Assembly: GCF_016127315.1 (NCBI RefSeq)
Contig: NZ_CP065997.1
Coordinates: 6,510,001 to 6,574,000, forward strand
Source of the DNA: Achromobacter deleyi
GTDB taxonomy: Bacteria; Pseudomonadota; Gammaproteobacteria; Burkholderiales; Burkholderiaceae_B
Length of the DNA: 64,000 nt
Direction: 5' to 3'
Both the position numbers and the translations under genes were made by a program. The notes below the pieces were generated by a model. It saw nothing but the letters and a program-made list of their open reading frames with translations, was not told where the DNA came from and made no database searches. Below are positions 1 through 8,824 of the stretch, piece by piece (position 1 is the first letter of the stretch; each line of letters opens with the position of its first letter).

Positions 1-58
1 CGGCGCCCAGCGCCATCGCGTCGAAGGAAGAGGAATCAACTCGGTCAGCCGTGCCCAT
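1..58 (-). CDS. 5' end of an unidentified gene (partial)
   Basis: An ATG at position 58 opens a leftward frame that runs off the window edge without a stop. Only 19 residues are visible (MGTADRVDSSSFDAMALGA), too few to name a family. A GGAG-like element lies about 10 bases upstream of the ATG. The gene would be co-oriented with rmuC, whose stop is about 100 bases upstream. This could be a chance open frame. Confidence 0.35.
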   Translation of the reverse strand, partial: MGTADRVDSSSFDAMALGA

Positions 59-157
59 GCTTACGATGCTCCAGGTATCGACGGCGGAATGCCGCAAGTA
101 TGAGGATATCGACAGAGCGCCCGGGTCACAAGCCGGGCCCGGCGGCGGCCGCGCGAA

Positions 158-1561
158 TCAGGCGCCGGAACCCGGTGCAGCCGGCGTGGCCGGCGCCTCG
201 TCCGTGGCGGCGGCGTCTTCCGCGCCGTCGTAGGCCGCGGCGCCTTCGCCGCCCAGCAGGCGCAGCGCCTCGGCCTCGGGCAGGGCCTCGACGCTCTTCA
301 GGTTGCGCAGCATGGCGCGCGTGCGCACCTCGGTCTGGCCGATCTTGCTGCTGGCGGTGTCCAGCGTCTTCTTGACGCCGGCCAGCGCGTCGCCGAACTT
401 GCCGAACTCGGTCTTGACCGCGCGCAGCACCTGCCAGACCTCGGACGAACGCTGCTCGATCGCCAGCGTGCGAAAGCCCATCTGCAGGCTGTTGAGCAGC
501 GCCGCCAGATTGCTGGGCCCGGCCACGTTGATGCGCAGGTCATGCAGGCGGTCCAGCAGGCCGGGGCGCCGCAGCACTTCGGCGTACAGGCTTTCGGTGG
601 GCAGGAACATGATGGCGAAGTCGGTGGTGTGCGGCGGCGCCACGTACTTGCTGGCGATCAATCGCGCCTGCACTTCGACCGCCTTGCCCAGCGCGGCGCC
701 GGCGGCCTTCACGCCCTCGGCGTCGGCCGCCTCCTGCGCGTCCATCAGGCGCTCGTACTCTTCCTTGGGAAACTTGGCGTCGATCGGCAGCCAGACCGGC
801 GCGGCGCCATCGCCCCGCCCCGGCAGGCGAATCGCGAATTCGACCACCGCGTCGCTGCCAGGCACCGGCTTGATGTTGGCGGCGTACTGCTCGGGGGTCA
901 TGTTGTCCTCGATCAGCCGCGCCAGTTGCACCTCGCCCCAGGTGCCGCGCGACTTGACGTTGGTCAGCACGCGCTTGAGGTCGCCCACGCCGGCGGCCAG
1001 CGCCTGCATCTCGCCCAGCCCCTTGTGCACGGCCTCGAGGCGGTCCGACACCTGCTTGAACGATTCGCCCAGGCGCTGCTCGAGCGTGGCGTGCAGTTTC
1101 TCGTCGACGGTGCGGCGCATGTCGTCCAGCTTCGCGCCGTTGTCATTCTGCAACGCCTGAAGGCGCTGATCGACCGTGGTCCGCACCTCCATCAGGCGCC
1201 GTTCGTTGATCTGGATGAGCCCCTGCAACTGCTCGCCGAAACCGGCGGCGAAGCGCGCCAGCGACTCGGCCGATTCGGCTCGCGCCGCCTGCGCGTCCCG
1301 CGTCAGGGCGGCGCGCAGGTCGCCGTGGGATTGGGCAAGTTCCTGGCGCAGGCCGCGGGTGGATTCGGCGAACTCGGCGCGCAGGCCGCGCTGGCTCTCC
1401 GCCATGTCGGCGCGCAGGGCGCGTTCGGTGCGTTCCAGGCCTTCCAGCAGCGCGTCGAGCCGGTCGTCGCGCGCCGGCCGCGACAGCCAGGCCAGCAAGG
1501 CAATCAGGCAAGCCAGCACCGCGCCGCCGGCAGCCACCCAAAGCAGAACATCATTCGACAA
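158..1561 (-). CDS. rmuC: DNA recombination protein RmuC
   Basis: RmuC-family protein, in E. coli linked to limiting inversions at short inverted repeats; its exact biochemical role is unsettled. The product is about 467 residues. It has one N-terminal membrane segment (about residues 5-25), then a long Ala/Glu/Arg-rich coiled coil to about residue 170, and then the globular RmuC core, with typical stretches such as SRGTWGEVQLARLIEDNM and LPIDAKFPKEEYERL. I chose the TTG at 1561 because AAGGGG lies 5 bases before it. A GTG at 1579 would add six residues but has no ribosome site. The C-terminal tail is Ala/Pro-rich and probably disordered. It is divergent from the YrbL-like gene. Confidence 0.9.
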   Translation of the reverse strand: MSNDVLLWVAAGGAVLACLIALLAWLSRPARDDRLDALLEGLERTERALRADMAESQRGLRAEFAESTRGLRQELAQSHGDLRAALTRDAQAARAESAESLARFAAGFGEQLQGLIQINERRLMEVRTTVDQRLQALQNDNGAKLDDMRRTVDEKLHATLEQRLGESFKQVSDRLEAVHKGLGEMQALAAGVGDLKRVLTNVKSRGTWGEVQLARLIEDNMTPEQYAANIKPVPGSDAVVEFAIRLPGRGDGAAPVWLPIDAKFPKEEYERLMDAQEAADAEGVKAAGAALGKAVEVQARLIASKYVAPPHTTDFAIMFLPTESLYAEVLRRPGLLDRLHDLRINVAGPSNLAALLNSLQMGFRTLAIEQRSSEVWQVLRAVKTEFGKFGDALAGVKKTLDTASSKIGQTEVRTRAMLRNLKSVEALPEAEALRLLGGEGAAAYDGAEDAAATDEAPATPAAPGSGA

Positions 1562-1736
1562 AACGGCCCCTTTCAACACCGCGCGCCCACGCCGGACGCG
1601 TGAAATTATAGGACGGTGATCCGGCCCCGGCAGTCAATCTCAGTAGTCATCAGAAACGACTTTCTGGGCGCGCAAAAAGCGAAAGGCAAGCAACGGCATT
1701 AAACTGTTAACAACTTACATATAACCTTAAAAACAG

Positions 1737-2477
1737 TTGAACACAGCTGATCTCCCACCATTCTGCCCGCAGCCTGTCGCTTACGGCACTGTTTTCGGAC
1801 CATTGAATCTCAATGACGAAACGCCGGTCGCGACGGGCGGGGACCGCCATATCTTCCAGCATCCCCACGCGCCCTCCCTGCTCGTCAAGATCATGGACAT
1901 GCAGGCGCGTGCCGTCTACCTCGAAACCCGCCCGTTCAAGCGCTGGTACAAGCAGTACCAGCGCGAAAGCGCCTACCGCGTCTACCTGAACGAAATCACC
2001 GAATACGTCACCACCACCACCCGCCCCTCGGGCGTGTGGCAGGTGCCGATGGCGCGCATCCTGGGCCTGGCCCAGACCACCCTGGGCCTGGGCCTGCTGG
2101 TCGAGAAGATCACCGACGAGATCGGCAACATCGCCCCCACGGTGGCCGACCTGGCGCGCCAGGGCAAGATGGACGAGGCACTGTCGGCGCGACTGGACGA
2201 GTTCGTCGAGGATCTGGCCGACGCCCACGTGGTGCTGCACGATCTGTCGCCCAGCAACATCGCCTGCGGCCTGAATGCGGACGGCAAGTCAGGACTATTC
2301 CTGATTGACGGCTTCGGCGTCCTGCCGCTGGTGCCGGTGTACGCCTGGAGCAAGCGCCTGAACCGCTATCGCATCCAGCGCAAATACGCCGAGATGCGGG
2401 CCACCATGGCCGAGCACGCGCGTGAAATTGCGCTCAAGGCCGCGGGCCGCGCCAACGAAGGCGCCCCCAAGACCTGA
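1737..2477 (+). CDS. YrbL-family (PhoP regulatory network) kinase-like protein
   Basis: The protein resembles YrbL, a PhoP/Q-network protein of unknown activity with a protein-kinase-like fold. Visible marks are a glycine-rich N-terminal loop (ETPVATGGDRHIF), a lysine in LLVKIMD, a catalytic-loop-like LHDLSPSNIA and an FLIDGFG segment where kinases carry DFG. The listed start is a TTG at 1737. A second in-frame TTG at 1803 begins closer to where the E. coli protein starts and may be the real start; neither has a clear ribosome site. It is convergent with mpg, with only 7 bases between the stops. No PhoPQ genes are visible here, so the regulatory link is untested. Confidence 0.75.
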   Translation: MNTADLPPFCPQPVAYGTVFGPLNLNDETPVATGGDRHIFQHPHAPSLLVKIMDMQARAVYLETRPFKRWYKQYQRESAYRVYLNEITEYVTTTTRPSGVWQVPMARILGLAQTTLGLGLLVEKITDEIGNIAPTVADLARQGKMDEALSARLDEFVEDLADAHVVLHDLSPSNIACGLNADGKSGLFLIDGFGVLPLVPVYAWSKRLNRYRIQRKYAEMRATMAEHAREIALKAAGRANEGAPKT

Positions 2478-2484
2478 ATCGCGC

Positions 2485-3270
2485 TCAGGGCGCCCGCTTG
2501 AGCGGCGTCCCCTGCCGGTCCACCCAGTGATAGTCGCGCCCCGCCTGCTGCCCGCGACGCAGCGGATTGCGGGTGCACCAGGCCGCATAGGCCGGATCGA
2601 CATAGCGGTATTCCAGGTGTTCGTCACGCCCGGCGGGAATGCCCAGCCGGGTGGTGCTGATGAGCGCCTGCGGCGATTCGCCCACGTCCTCGACGTACAG
2701 CGCGCCCGGATCGAAGCGGCGCGCATCCCAGTCCGGCACCTTCAGGCCGAGCGCGCGGCACAGCAGCGTCTGGCCGGCGCACAGCCGCCCCGGCGGCCGC
2801 GGCTGCCCCCGGGCATCGGGGTTCAGGGCCTGCATGCGGGCCAGCGCCTCGGGGCCGGACACGGCATCGACCCAGGGATAGGCCGACTTGATCAGCACCG
2901 CGTTGCCGGGACCGCCCGCGCTGAAATTGAGCGAGTCGCCGCCGCGCGCGTAATACATGTAGACCACGCCGCCATCCATGAACAGGGCGCGGCGCTTGTG
3001 GGTATAGCCGAGCGAGGCGTGGCTGCCCTTCTCTTCCAGGTAATAGGCCTCGGTCTCGATGATGCGCGCCGACAGCCACAGGCCGTCGACGCGATGGCGC
3101 ACCACCTTGCCCAGCAGCTCGCGCGCCAGCTGGCGGGCGTCGCGATCAAAAAAGGCATCGGGCAACGCCTTGCCGGCGTCGCGCGATGCCTTGTCGGCCC
3201 TGGCAGCCACGGTGTCAGGCGAAGCGTTCGCCGTAGCGCTTTTCGCTGAAGCCGACGCCGACTTCGCCAT
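2485..3270 (-). CDS. mpg: 3-methyladenine DNA glycosylase (AAG/MPG family)
   Basis: Alkyladenine DNA glycosylase, which removes alkylated purines in base-excision repair. The family signature is clear: LARELLGKVVRH, then IIETEAYYLEEKGSHASLGYTHK (split here for reading; it contains the catalytic glutamate region), the MYYARGGDSLNF stretch and the GPGNAVLIKSAYP stretch. It has 261 residues, longer than the usual 200 or so because of an Ala/Ser/Lys-rich N-terminal leader of about 35 residues before the domain. The start at 3270 lies inside the end of the ArsC-like gene (about 56 bases of overlap) and its ribosome site is weak, so a later start is possible. It is the last gene of the leftward pot-led run. 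Confidence 0.9.
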   Translation of the reverse strand: MAKSASASAKSATANASPDTVAARADKASRDAGKALPDAFFDRDARQLARELLGKVVRHRVDGLWLSARIIETEAYYLEEKGSHASLGYTHKRRALFMDGGVVYMYYARGGDSLNFSAGGPGNAVLIKSAYPWVDAVSGPEALARMQALNPDARGQPRPPGRLCAGQTLLCRALGLKVPDWDARRFDPGALYVEDVGESPQALISTTRLGIPAGRDEHLEYRYVDPAYAAWCTRNPLRRGQQAGRDYHWVDRQGTPLKRAP

Positions 3271-3571
3271 CCGGCGAGACCGCCACCGGGCGCCGCACCA
3301 GCGCCGGGAACTCGGCGATCAGCTTGGTCCACTGGGCGTCTGTGCTGGCCGTCTTGCGATCGTCCGGCAGGTTGCGCCAGGTCATGGAGGCGCGGTTGAC
3401 CAGCTTTTCCCAGCCGCCGAGCTGACCGGCCCAGTCCTTCAGGGTGGCAGCAGCCACGGGATGGTCACGGTAGTCGATGAACTGGTGGTCGACGCCGTGC
3501 GCGGTCAGCCACTCGCGCGCCTTGACGCAGGTGCTGCACTTGGTCAGGCCATACAGGGTGGTTTGCTTCAT
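3215..3571 (-). CDS. ArsC/Spx family reductase-like protein (YffB-like)
   Basis: A 118-residue thioredoxin-fold protein of the ArsC/Spx/YffB family. It has an N-terminal CSTC (Cys-X2-Cys) redox motif in GLTKCSTCVKAREWL, and later the family elements FIDYRDHP and ALVRRPVAV. Family members reduce arsenate or act as thiol-active partners. YffB-type proteins have no firmly assigned substrate, and no ars genes are nearby. The ATG at 3571 overlaps the potI stop as ATGA and is preceded by AAGGAG, so it is translationally coupled to the putrescine transporter operon. Confidence 0.85.
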   Translation of the reverse strand: MKQTTLYGLTKCSTCVKAREWLTAHGVDHQFIDYRDHPVAAATLKDWAGQLGGWEKLVNRASMTWRNLPDDRKTASTDAQWTKLIAEFPALVRRPVAVSPDGEVGVGFSEKRYGERFA

Positions 3572-4377
3572 TTGGGTTCGGACTCCTTGCGCCATTGCAT
3601 GCGGTTGGCCAGGATGACGCAGGTGCCCACCGCCAGGATGAACAGCGTCGCCAACGCATTGATCTCGGGTTTCAGGCCCAGCCGGACCCGCGAAAAGACT
3701 TCCATCGGCAGGGTGCTGGAGCTGGGGCCGGACAGGAACGACGCCAGCACCACGTCGTCCAGCGACAGCGTGAAGGATAGCAGCCAGGCCGAGGCCAGCG
3801 CCGGCGCGATCAGCGGCAGCGTGATCTTGAAGAACACGGTGATGGGCGTGGCGCCCAGGTCCAGCGCGGCCTCTTCCAGCGAGCGGTCGAGGTCGCGGAT
3901 GCGGGTCTGGATCACCACCGCCACGAAGGCCATGCACAGCGTCACATGGCCGACCCAGATGGTGAAGATGCCGTTCTCGGCCGGCCAGCCCAGGTGGCCG
4001 CGCAGCTCCACGAACATCAGCAGCAGCGAGATGCCCAGCACCACTTCGGGGATCACCAGCGGCGCGCTCAGCATGCCGACGTACAGCGCGAAGCCGCGGA
4101 AACGGCCCATGCGCCCCAGCACGTAGCCGGCCCAGGTGCCGATGATGACGGCGGCGGTGGCGGTCATGGCGGCGATGCGGAACGACAGCCAGGCCGCGCG
4201 CAGCAGCGCGTCGTCGTTGAACAGCGAGTGGTACCAGCGGAACGAGAAACCGGTCCAGGAGGTGACGGCGGGCGATTCGTTGAACGAGAACACCATCAGG
4301 CTGATGATGGGCACGTACAGGAAGAAGTAGCCCAGCCCCAGCACCACGGCGCGCAAGGTCTTGTTGGGACCGTTCAT
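3568..4377 (-). CDS. potI: Putrescine ABC transporter permease PotI
   Basis: Inner-membrane permease of the spermidine/putrescine type, 269 residues with about six membrane helices. The binding-protein-dependent transport loop EEAALDLGATPITVFFKITLP docks to the ATPase. The start is the ATG at 4377, preceded by GGAGG, and it overlaps the potH stop as ATGA. With PotH it forms the channel of a PotFGHI importer. It is fourth in the leftward operon potF-potG-potH-potI-arsC-like-mpg. Confidence 0.95.
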   Translation of the reverse strand: MNGPNKTLRAVVLGLGYFFLYVPIISLMVFSFNESPAVTSWTGFSFRWYHSLFNDDALLRAAWLSFRIAAMTATAAVIIGTWAGYVLGRMGRFRGFALYVGMLSAPLVIPEVVLGISLLLMFVELRGHLGWPAENGIFTIWVGHVTLCMAFVAVVIQTRIRDLDRSLEEAALDLGATPITVFFKITLPLIAPALASAWLLSFTLSLDDVVLASFLSGPSSSTLPMEVFSRVRLGLKPEINALATLFILAVGTCVILANRMQWRKESEPK

Positions 4378-5294
4378 TTGCGGCCTCCGCTGGCCAGTTC
4401 CTGCTGCTTGACCTGGTTGTACTGGAACAGCGCCAACGGCACCAGCAACAGCAGCACCATCACGCAGGTCACCGCCGAGGCCATCGGCCAGTCGGTGTTG
4501 TTGAAGAACTCGTTCCACATGACCCGGCCCATCATCAGCGTGTTGGCGCCGCCCAGCATTTCGGGAATGACGTATTCGCCGACCGCCGGGATGAACACCA
4601 GCATGGCGCCGGCGATGACGCCCTGGCGCGACAGCGGCACGGTGATCTGCCAGAACGCCTGCCAGGGCTTGGCGCCCAGGTCGTAGGCGGCTTCCAGCAG
4701 GCGCAGGTCCATCTTCACCAGCGTGGCGTACAGCGGCAGGATGAAGAACGGCAGGTACGCATAGACCATGCCGATGTACACGGCCAGGTCGGTACGGTAG
4801 ATCTCCAGCGGGCTGGAGATGATGCCGAGCCATTGCAGGAAATTGTTCAAGAGGCCGTCGTTGCGCAGGATGCCGACCCAGGCGTACACGCGCAGCAGCA
4901 GCGAGGTCCAGAACGGCAGGATCACGCCCAGCAGCAGCAGGTTGCGCACGCGCGGCGACGACCGCGCGATGTAATACGCCATCGGATAGCCGATCAGCAC
5001 ACAGGCCAGCGTGGTGATGGCGGCGATCTTGACCGAACTGAGGTAGGTGGCGAAATACAGGCTGTCGGTGAACAGCAGGATGTAGCCGCGCAGGTGCAGG
5101 CTGAACTGCACCGCCTCGTCCTTGAATTCGGCCAGCGCGGTGTACGGCGGAATGCCGAACTTGAGCTCGGCGAAGCTGATCTTGAACACCAGCAGGAACG
5201 GCACCAGCAGGAACAGCACCAGCCAGGCGAACGGCGGCACCACCGCCAGCGTCCGGCCCGAGGGCAGCCAGTCGCGGGGCGAGAAGCGGCTCAT
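4374..5294 (-). CDS. potH: Putrescine ABC transporter permease PotH
   Basis: Partner permease of PotI, 306 residues. It opens with a strongly hydrophobic segment (about residues 15-40) and carries the ABC permease loop AAYDLGAKPWQAFWQITVPL. FIPAVGEYVIPEMLGG is also typical of PotB/PotH proteins. Its ATG at 5294 overlaps the potG stop (5291-5293), so it is translationally coupled to the ATPase gene. Confidence 0.95.
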   Translation of the reverse strand: MSRFSPRDWLPSGRTLAVVPPFAWLVLFLLVPFLLVFKISFAELKFGIPPYTALAEFKDEAVQFSLHLRGYILLFTDSLYFATYLSSVKIAAITTLACVLIGYPMAYYIARSSPRVRNLLLLGVILPFWTSLLLRVYAWVGILRNDGLLNNFLQWLGIISSPLEIYRTDLAVYIGMVYAYLPFFILPLYATLVKMDLRLLEAAYDLGAKPWQAFWQITVPLSRQGVIAGAMLVFIPAVGEYVIPEMLGGANTLMMGRVMWNEFFNNTDWPMASAVTCVMVLLLLVPLALFQYNQVKQQELASGGRK

Positions 5295-6418
5295 GACGCC
5301 AGCACCGTCGCGCTGTCGGCGTCCCAGCTGACGAAGATTTCTTCGTCGATGCCCGGGGCGTCCAGCTGGGCCAGTTGCAGGCTGGGCACGCTGGCCTCGA
5401 CCATGGCGCCGGAATCCAGCCGGATCTGGTAGAGCGCGTAGCTGCCCATCCAGGCCATGTGGCTGACCATGCCGTGGGCCCAGTTGTAGTCGCCGGCGGG
5501 CTGCTCGCGCGACACCACCATGCGCTCGGGCCGGATGGAGACGTGCACGTCCATGCCCAGCGGCTCGCTGACGCCGTGGCTGACGTACAGCGGGCGGCTC
5601 AGTTCGGGGCTTTCGATGGCGACGTGGTCGGGTTCATCGACCACGATGGTGCCGGTGAACATGTTGGTCGAACCGATGAAGCTGGCGACGAAGCGCGAGT
5701 TGGGGAAGGCGTAGACGTCCTGCGGCGTGCCGCACTGGACGATCTGGCCTTCGGTCATGACCGCCAGGCGATGCGCCATGGTCATGGCCTCTTCCTGGTC
5801 GTGGGTGACCATGATGCAGGTCACGCCGACCTGCTCCAGGATCTTGACCAGCTCGATCTGGGTCTTCTGGCGGATCTGCTTGTCCAGCGCCGACATCGGC
5901 TCGTCCAGCAGCAGCAGCTTGGGCCGCTTGACCAGGCTGCGCGCCAGCGCCACGCGCTGCTGCTGGCCGCCGGACAGCTGGTTGGGCTTGCGGCGCGAAT
6001 AGCCGGCCATCTGCACCAGGTTCAGCGCCTCGAACACGCGGTCGTGGATCTCGGCGCGGTCCACGCCTTCCTGCTTCAGGCCGAAGGCCACGTTGGCCTC
6101 GACCGTCATGTGCGGGAACAGCGCGTACGACTGGAACATCATGTTCACCGGCCGCCGGTACGGCGGCACGTTGGTGATGTCCTCGCCATCGAGCAGGATC
6201 TGGCCCGAGGTGGCTTCCTCGAAGCCGGCCAGCATGCGCAGCAGGGTCGATTTGCCGCTGCCCGAGCTGCCCAGCAGCGCGAAGATCTCGTTGCGCTTGA
6301 CCGAGAGATTGACGGAACGGACGGCGACCACGTCGCCGAAGATCTTCACCACGTCGGTCACCCGGACGAACTCGTCCGGATCGGCCGCAAGCTGCGCCGA
6401 GTAACGGCTATCGGTCAT
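5291..6418 (-). CDS. potG: Putrescine ABC transporter ATP-binding protein PotG
   Basis: ATPase subunit that powers PotHI. Walker A is GSSGSGKST, the signature is LSGGQQQR, Walker B is LLLLDEP and the switch histidine is in MVTHDQEE. A C-terminal TOBE-type domain follows residue 250 or so. I start it at the ATG at 6418, six bases after the potF stop, giving 375 residues, the usual PotG size. An upstream in-frame ATG at 6451 would add 11 residues inside potF and is less likely. Confidence 0.95.
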   Translation of the reverse strand: MTDSRYSAQLAADPDEFVRVTDVVKIFGDVVAVRSVNLSVKRNEIFALLGSSGSGKSTLLRMLAGFEEATSGQILLDGEDITNVPPYRRPVNMMFQSYALFPHMTVEANVAFGLKQEGVDRAEIHDRVFEALNLVQMAGYSRRKPNQLSGGQQQRVALARSLVKRPKLLLLDEPMSALDKQIRQKTQIELVKILEQVGVTCIMVTHDQEEAMTMAHRLAVMTEGQIVQCGTPQDVYAFPNSRFVASFIGSTNMFTGTIVVDEPDHVAIESPELSRPLYVSHGVSEPLGMDVHVSIRPERMVVSREQPAGDYNWAHGMVSHMAWMGSYALYQIRLDSGAMVEASVPSLQLAQLDAPGIDEEIFVSWDADSATVLAS

Positions 6419-6423
6419 GATGC

Positions 6424-7527
6424 TCAGCGCCCCGATTTCAGCTCGGCCCACATGCGCGTCTGCAGGCGTTGGATGTTCAAGGGCTGCGCCTTGATGACAT
6501 ACAAGGTCTTGGAGACCTCGGGCGACGGGTAGATCATGGGGTTGTCGGCCACGTCCTTGACCACGTACTGCCGCGCCTCTTTGTTGGCGTTCGGGTAGAA
6601 CATGGTGTTGGTGATGGCGGCGTGGACCTTGGGCGTCTCGATGTAGTTGATGAACGCCAGGGCTTCTTCCGGATGCGGCGCGTCCTTCGGGATGACCATC
6701 AGGTCGAACCAGGCCGGGGCGCCGCCCTTGGGAATGAAGTAGTTCACTTCATAGGCCTTCTTGGCTTCCTGGGCGCGCTTGCGGGCGATCATGACGTCGC
6801 CCGAGAAGCCGTAGACCATGCACAGGTCGCCCACGGCCAGCTCGTCGATGTAGCCCGACGAGCTGAACTGGCGGATGTACGGACGGATCTGCTTGAGCAC
6901 GTCCAGCGCGGCCTTGTAGTCGTCCGGGTTGGCGCTGTTCGGATCCTTGCCCAGGTACTTGAGCACGGCCGGGAACACCTGCGCGGCCTCGTCCAGCATC
7001 GAGATGCCGCACTCCTTGAGCTTGGCGGCGTTCTCGGGCTTGAAGATCATGTCCCAGTTGCCCAGGTCGACGTTGTCGCCCATGATCTGCTTGACCTTGG
7101 TGACGTTGTAGCCCAGGCCGTTGGTGCCGTAGCCCCAGGGAATGGCGTATTCGTTGCCGGGATCGACCGAGGCGACCAGCGCCATGACGTCGGGGTCCAG
7201 GTACTTCCAGTTGGGGATCTTGGACTTGTCCAGTTTCTGGAACAGGCCGGCCTCGATCTGGCGCGAGGCGTAATGCGTGGACGGGACAACGACGTCGTAA
7301 CCCGATTTGCCGGCCAGCAGCTTGGCCTGCAGCGTGTCGTTGCTGTCGTAGACGTCATAGCGGACCTTGATGCCGGTTTCCTTCTCGAAACCGGAGATCG
7401 TGTCCGGAGCCGTGTATTCGGCCCAGTTGTAGACGTTGACGACCTTGTTCTGCGCCATCGCCGCCGACGTGGCTGCCGCGACCAGCATCGTCCCCAGCGC
7501 CCAGCGCATTCCCGCCCGTAGTTTCAT
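6424..7527 (-). CDS. potF: Putrescine-binding periplasmic protein PotF
   Basis: Solute-binding protein of the putrescine importer. It has a Sec signal peptide (MKLRAGMRWALGTMLVAAA, cleavage probably after AMA) and the PotD/PotF signatures VVNVYNWAEYTAPDTISGFE and WGYGTNGLGYNVTKV. The start at 7527 gives 367 residues and a proper signal peptide; the open frame continues 48 codons further upstream but that part does not look coding. A G-rich stretch about 5-10 bases upstream may serve as ribosome site. It is the first gene of the leftward operon. The 153 bases upstream, to kdkA, show no promoter I can defend. Confidence 0.94.
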   Translation of the reverse strand: MKLRAGMRWALGTMLVAAATSAAMAQNKVVNVYNWAEYTAPDTISGFEKETGIKVRYDVYDSNDTLQAKLLAGKSGYDVVVPSTHYASRQIEAGLFQKLDKSKIPNWKYLDPDVMALVASVDPGNEYAIPWGYGTNGLGYNVTKVKQIMGDNVDLGNWDMIFKPENAAKLKECGISMLDEAAQVFPAVLKYLGKDPNSANPDDYKAALDVLKQIRPYIRQFSSSGYIDELAVGDLCMVYGFSGDVMIARKRAQEAKKAYEVNYFIPKGGAPAWFDLMVIPKDAPHPEEALAFINYIETPKVHAAITNTMFYPNANKEARQYVVKDVADNPMIYPSPEVSKTLYVIKAQPLNIQRLQTRMWAELKSGR

Positions 7528-7680
7528 TACCAGCCCCCCAGCCATATGCCGTAAGTTACAGGAGTACCAAAAGGCGGAATCATAAAGCCTTTTAGCGATG
7601 ACCTGCCCAACTTTACCGGGAGATTTACCCCAATTTGCCGCAATTGGGCCCCCATTGCGGCCCGCGGCCAACGCCCCGGC

Positions 7681-8412
7681 TCAGGGCTGCACGCCGACGC
7701 CCCAGGCGGTCCAGTAGCTGTCGCGCAACTTGAGCCAGAAACGCTCGCCGTCTTCGCCGGCCACCTTGACCAGCGAACGGCGCAGGCGTTCCAGGTTGCC
7801 CTGGCGCTGGCGGTCGGACAGGCCGCCCTGGGTGCCGCGGTCGAAGTCGATCAGCCAGACCTGACCGTCGGACCCGATCAGGATGTTGAAGGCGTTCAGG
7901 TCGGCGTGCCAGACGCCGGCCCGGTGCATGCGCGCGATGGCCTCGGCCACCGGCTGCCACAGGGGTTCGGCCAGCGCCAGGGCCAGCGGCCGCACGCCGG
8001 GAATGCGTTCGACCACGATGGCGGCGCGGTAGGTCGGCCCCTGGCGCCAGTAGGCGGCGGCCAGCGGCGCCGGCACCGGCAGCCCCTGGGCGCGCATGGC
8101 GGCCAGCAGGCGGAACTCACGGAAGCTGCGGGTGCGGTCGGCACCCGCCCACAGGTAGGTGTCGCGGCTGAGCTTGGCGATCAGGCCGCCGCGCCGGTAG
8201 CGGCGCAGCACGCCCTGCCAGCCCTGCCCCTGCACGAACCAGGCGGCCTGGCGGCCGCCGGCGTCCACCGGCCGGGCGCGGTCGCCGTAGTGGGCCGGGT
8301 TGAACACTTCGGGGCCGGACTCGCCCAGGCGCGGGTCGGCCAGCATGGCGCCGGCCAAGGGCGCCGGCCAGCGCTGGCGCCGGGCGCCTGAGGGATCCCG
8401 CTCAGCCTTCAC
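7681..8412 (-). CDS. kdkA: 3-deoxy-D-manno-octulosonic acid kinase (KdkA)
   Basis: Phosphorylates Kdo in the inner core of lipopolysaccharide. Family features are VLRRYRRGGLIAKLSRDTYL near the N-terminus, the kinase catalytic loop WHADLNAFNILI and the metal-binding LIDFDRG. The start shown is a GTG at 8412 that overlaps the truncated-hemoglobin gene by 11 bases. An ATG at 8346 would remove 22 residues and cannot be excluded. It is the last of three overlapping leftward genes. No other LPS gene is nearby, so the link to its neighbours is positional only. Confidence 0.85.
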   Translation of the reverse strand: MKAERDPSGARRQRWPAPLAGAMLADPRLGESGPEVFNPAHYGDRARPVDAGGRQAAWFVQGQGWQGVLRRYRRGGLIAKLSRDTYLWAGADRTRSFREFRLLAAMRAQGLPVPAPLAAAYWRQGPTYRAAIVVERIPGVRPLALALAEPLWQPVAEAIARMHRAGVWHADLNAFNILIGSDGQVWLIDFDRGTQGGLSDRQRQGNLERLRRSLVKVAGEDGERFWLKLRDSYWTAWGVGVQP

Positions 8413-8824
8413 GGTTGCGCATCCAGTCGGCCACGCCGAAGAAGGCCTGCAGCAGGCGCTCGACCAGGGCGGGGTCGATGCCCTCGTCTTCCATGGCGCG
8501 GCCCATGCAGGCCACCCATTGATCGCGTTCGATCTCGCCGATCGAGAACGGCAGGTGCCGGGCCCGCAGCCGCGGATGGCCGAAGCGCTCTATATAGTGG
8601 TCGGGGCCGCCGAAGTAGCCGCACAGGAACCAGAACAGCTTGTCGCGGGCCTCGTCCAGGCTGGGGCCGTGCGCGGCCCGCAGCTCCTTCAGGTCCGGCT
8701 CGATGTCCATCAGGTCATAGAAGCGGTCCACCAGGGCTCGCACGCCGGGCTCGCCGCCCAGGAGATCGAAAATGCTGCGGGAGGTTTCCACGGGTTCGGC
8801 AGGGGTTTGGACGGAGGACGTCAT
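8402..8824 (-). CDS. Group II truncated hemoglobin
   Basis: A 140-residue 2-on-2 globin. The group II pattern is clear: YFGGPDHYIERFGHPRLRARH carries the E-F region and the proximal histidine (the H of RARH), followed by PFSIGEIERDQW with the tryptophan typical of group II (position G8). Such proteins bind oxygen or nitric oxide. The ATG at 8824 shares one base with the stop of the upstream permease gene (TGATG), which indicates coupled translation. A longer open frame reaches 9043 but it lies inside the permease gene and is not needed. Confidence 0.92.
   Translation of the reverse strand: MTSSVQTPAEPVETSRSIFDLLGGEPGVRALVDRFYDLMDIEPDLKELRAAHGPSLDEARDKLFWFLCGYFGGPDHYIERFGHPRLRARHLPFSIGEIERDQWVACMGRAMEDEGIDPALVERLLQAFFGVADWMRNREG

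Noticed and set aside
5291..6451. Longer PotG start at 6451
   Set aside because: It would overlap potF by 28 bases with residues foreign to the family; the ATG at 6418 gives the normal length.
7528..7680. Promoter of the pot operon
   Set aside because: AT-rich patches exist but no -35/-10 pair with acceptable spacing could be defended.
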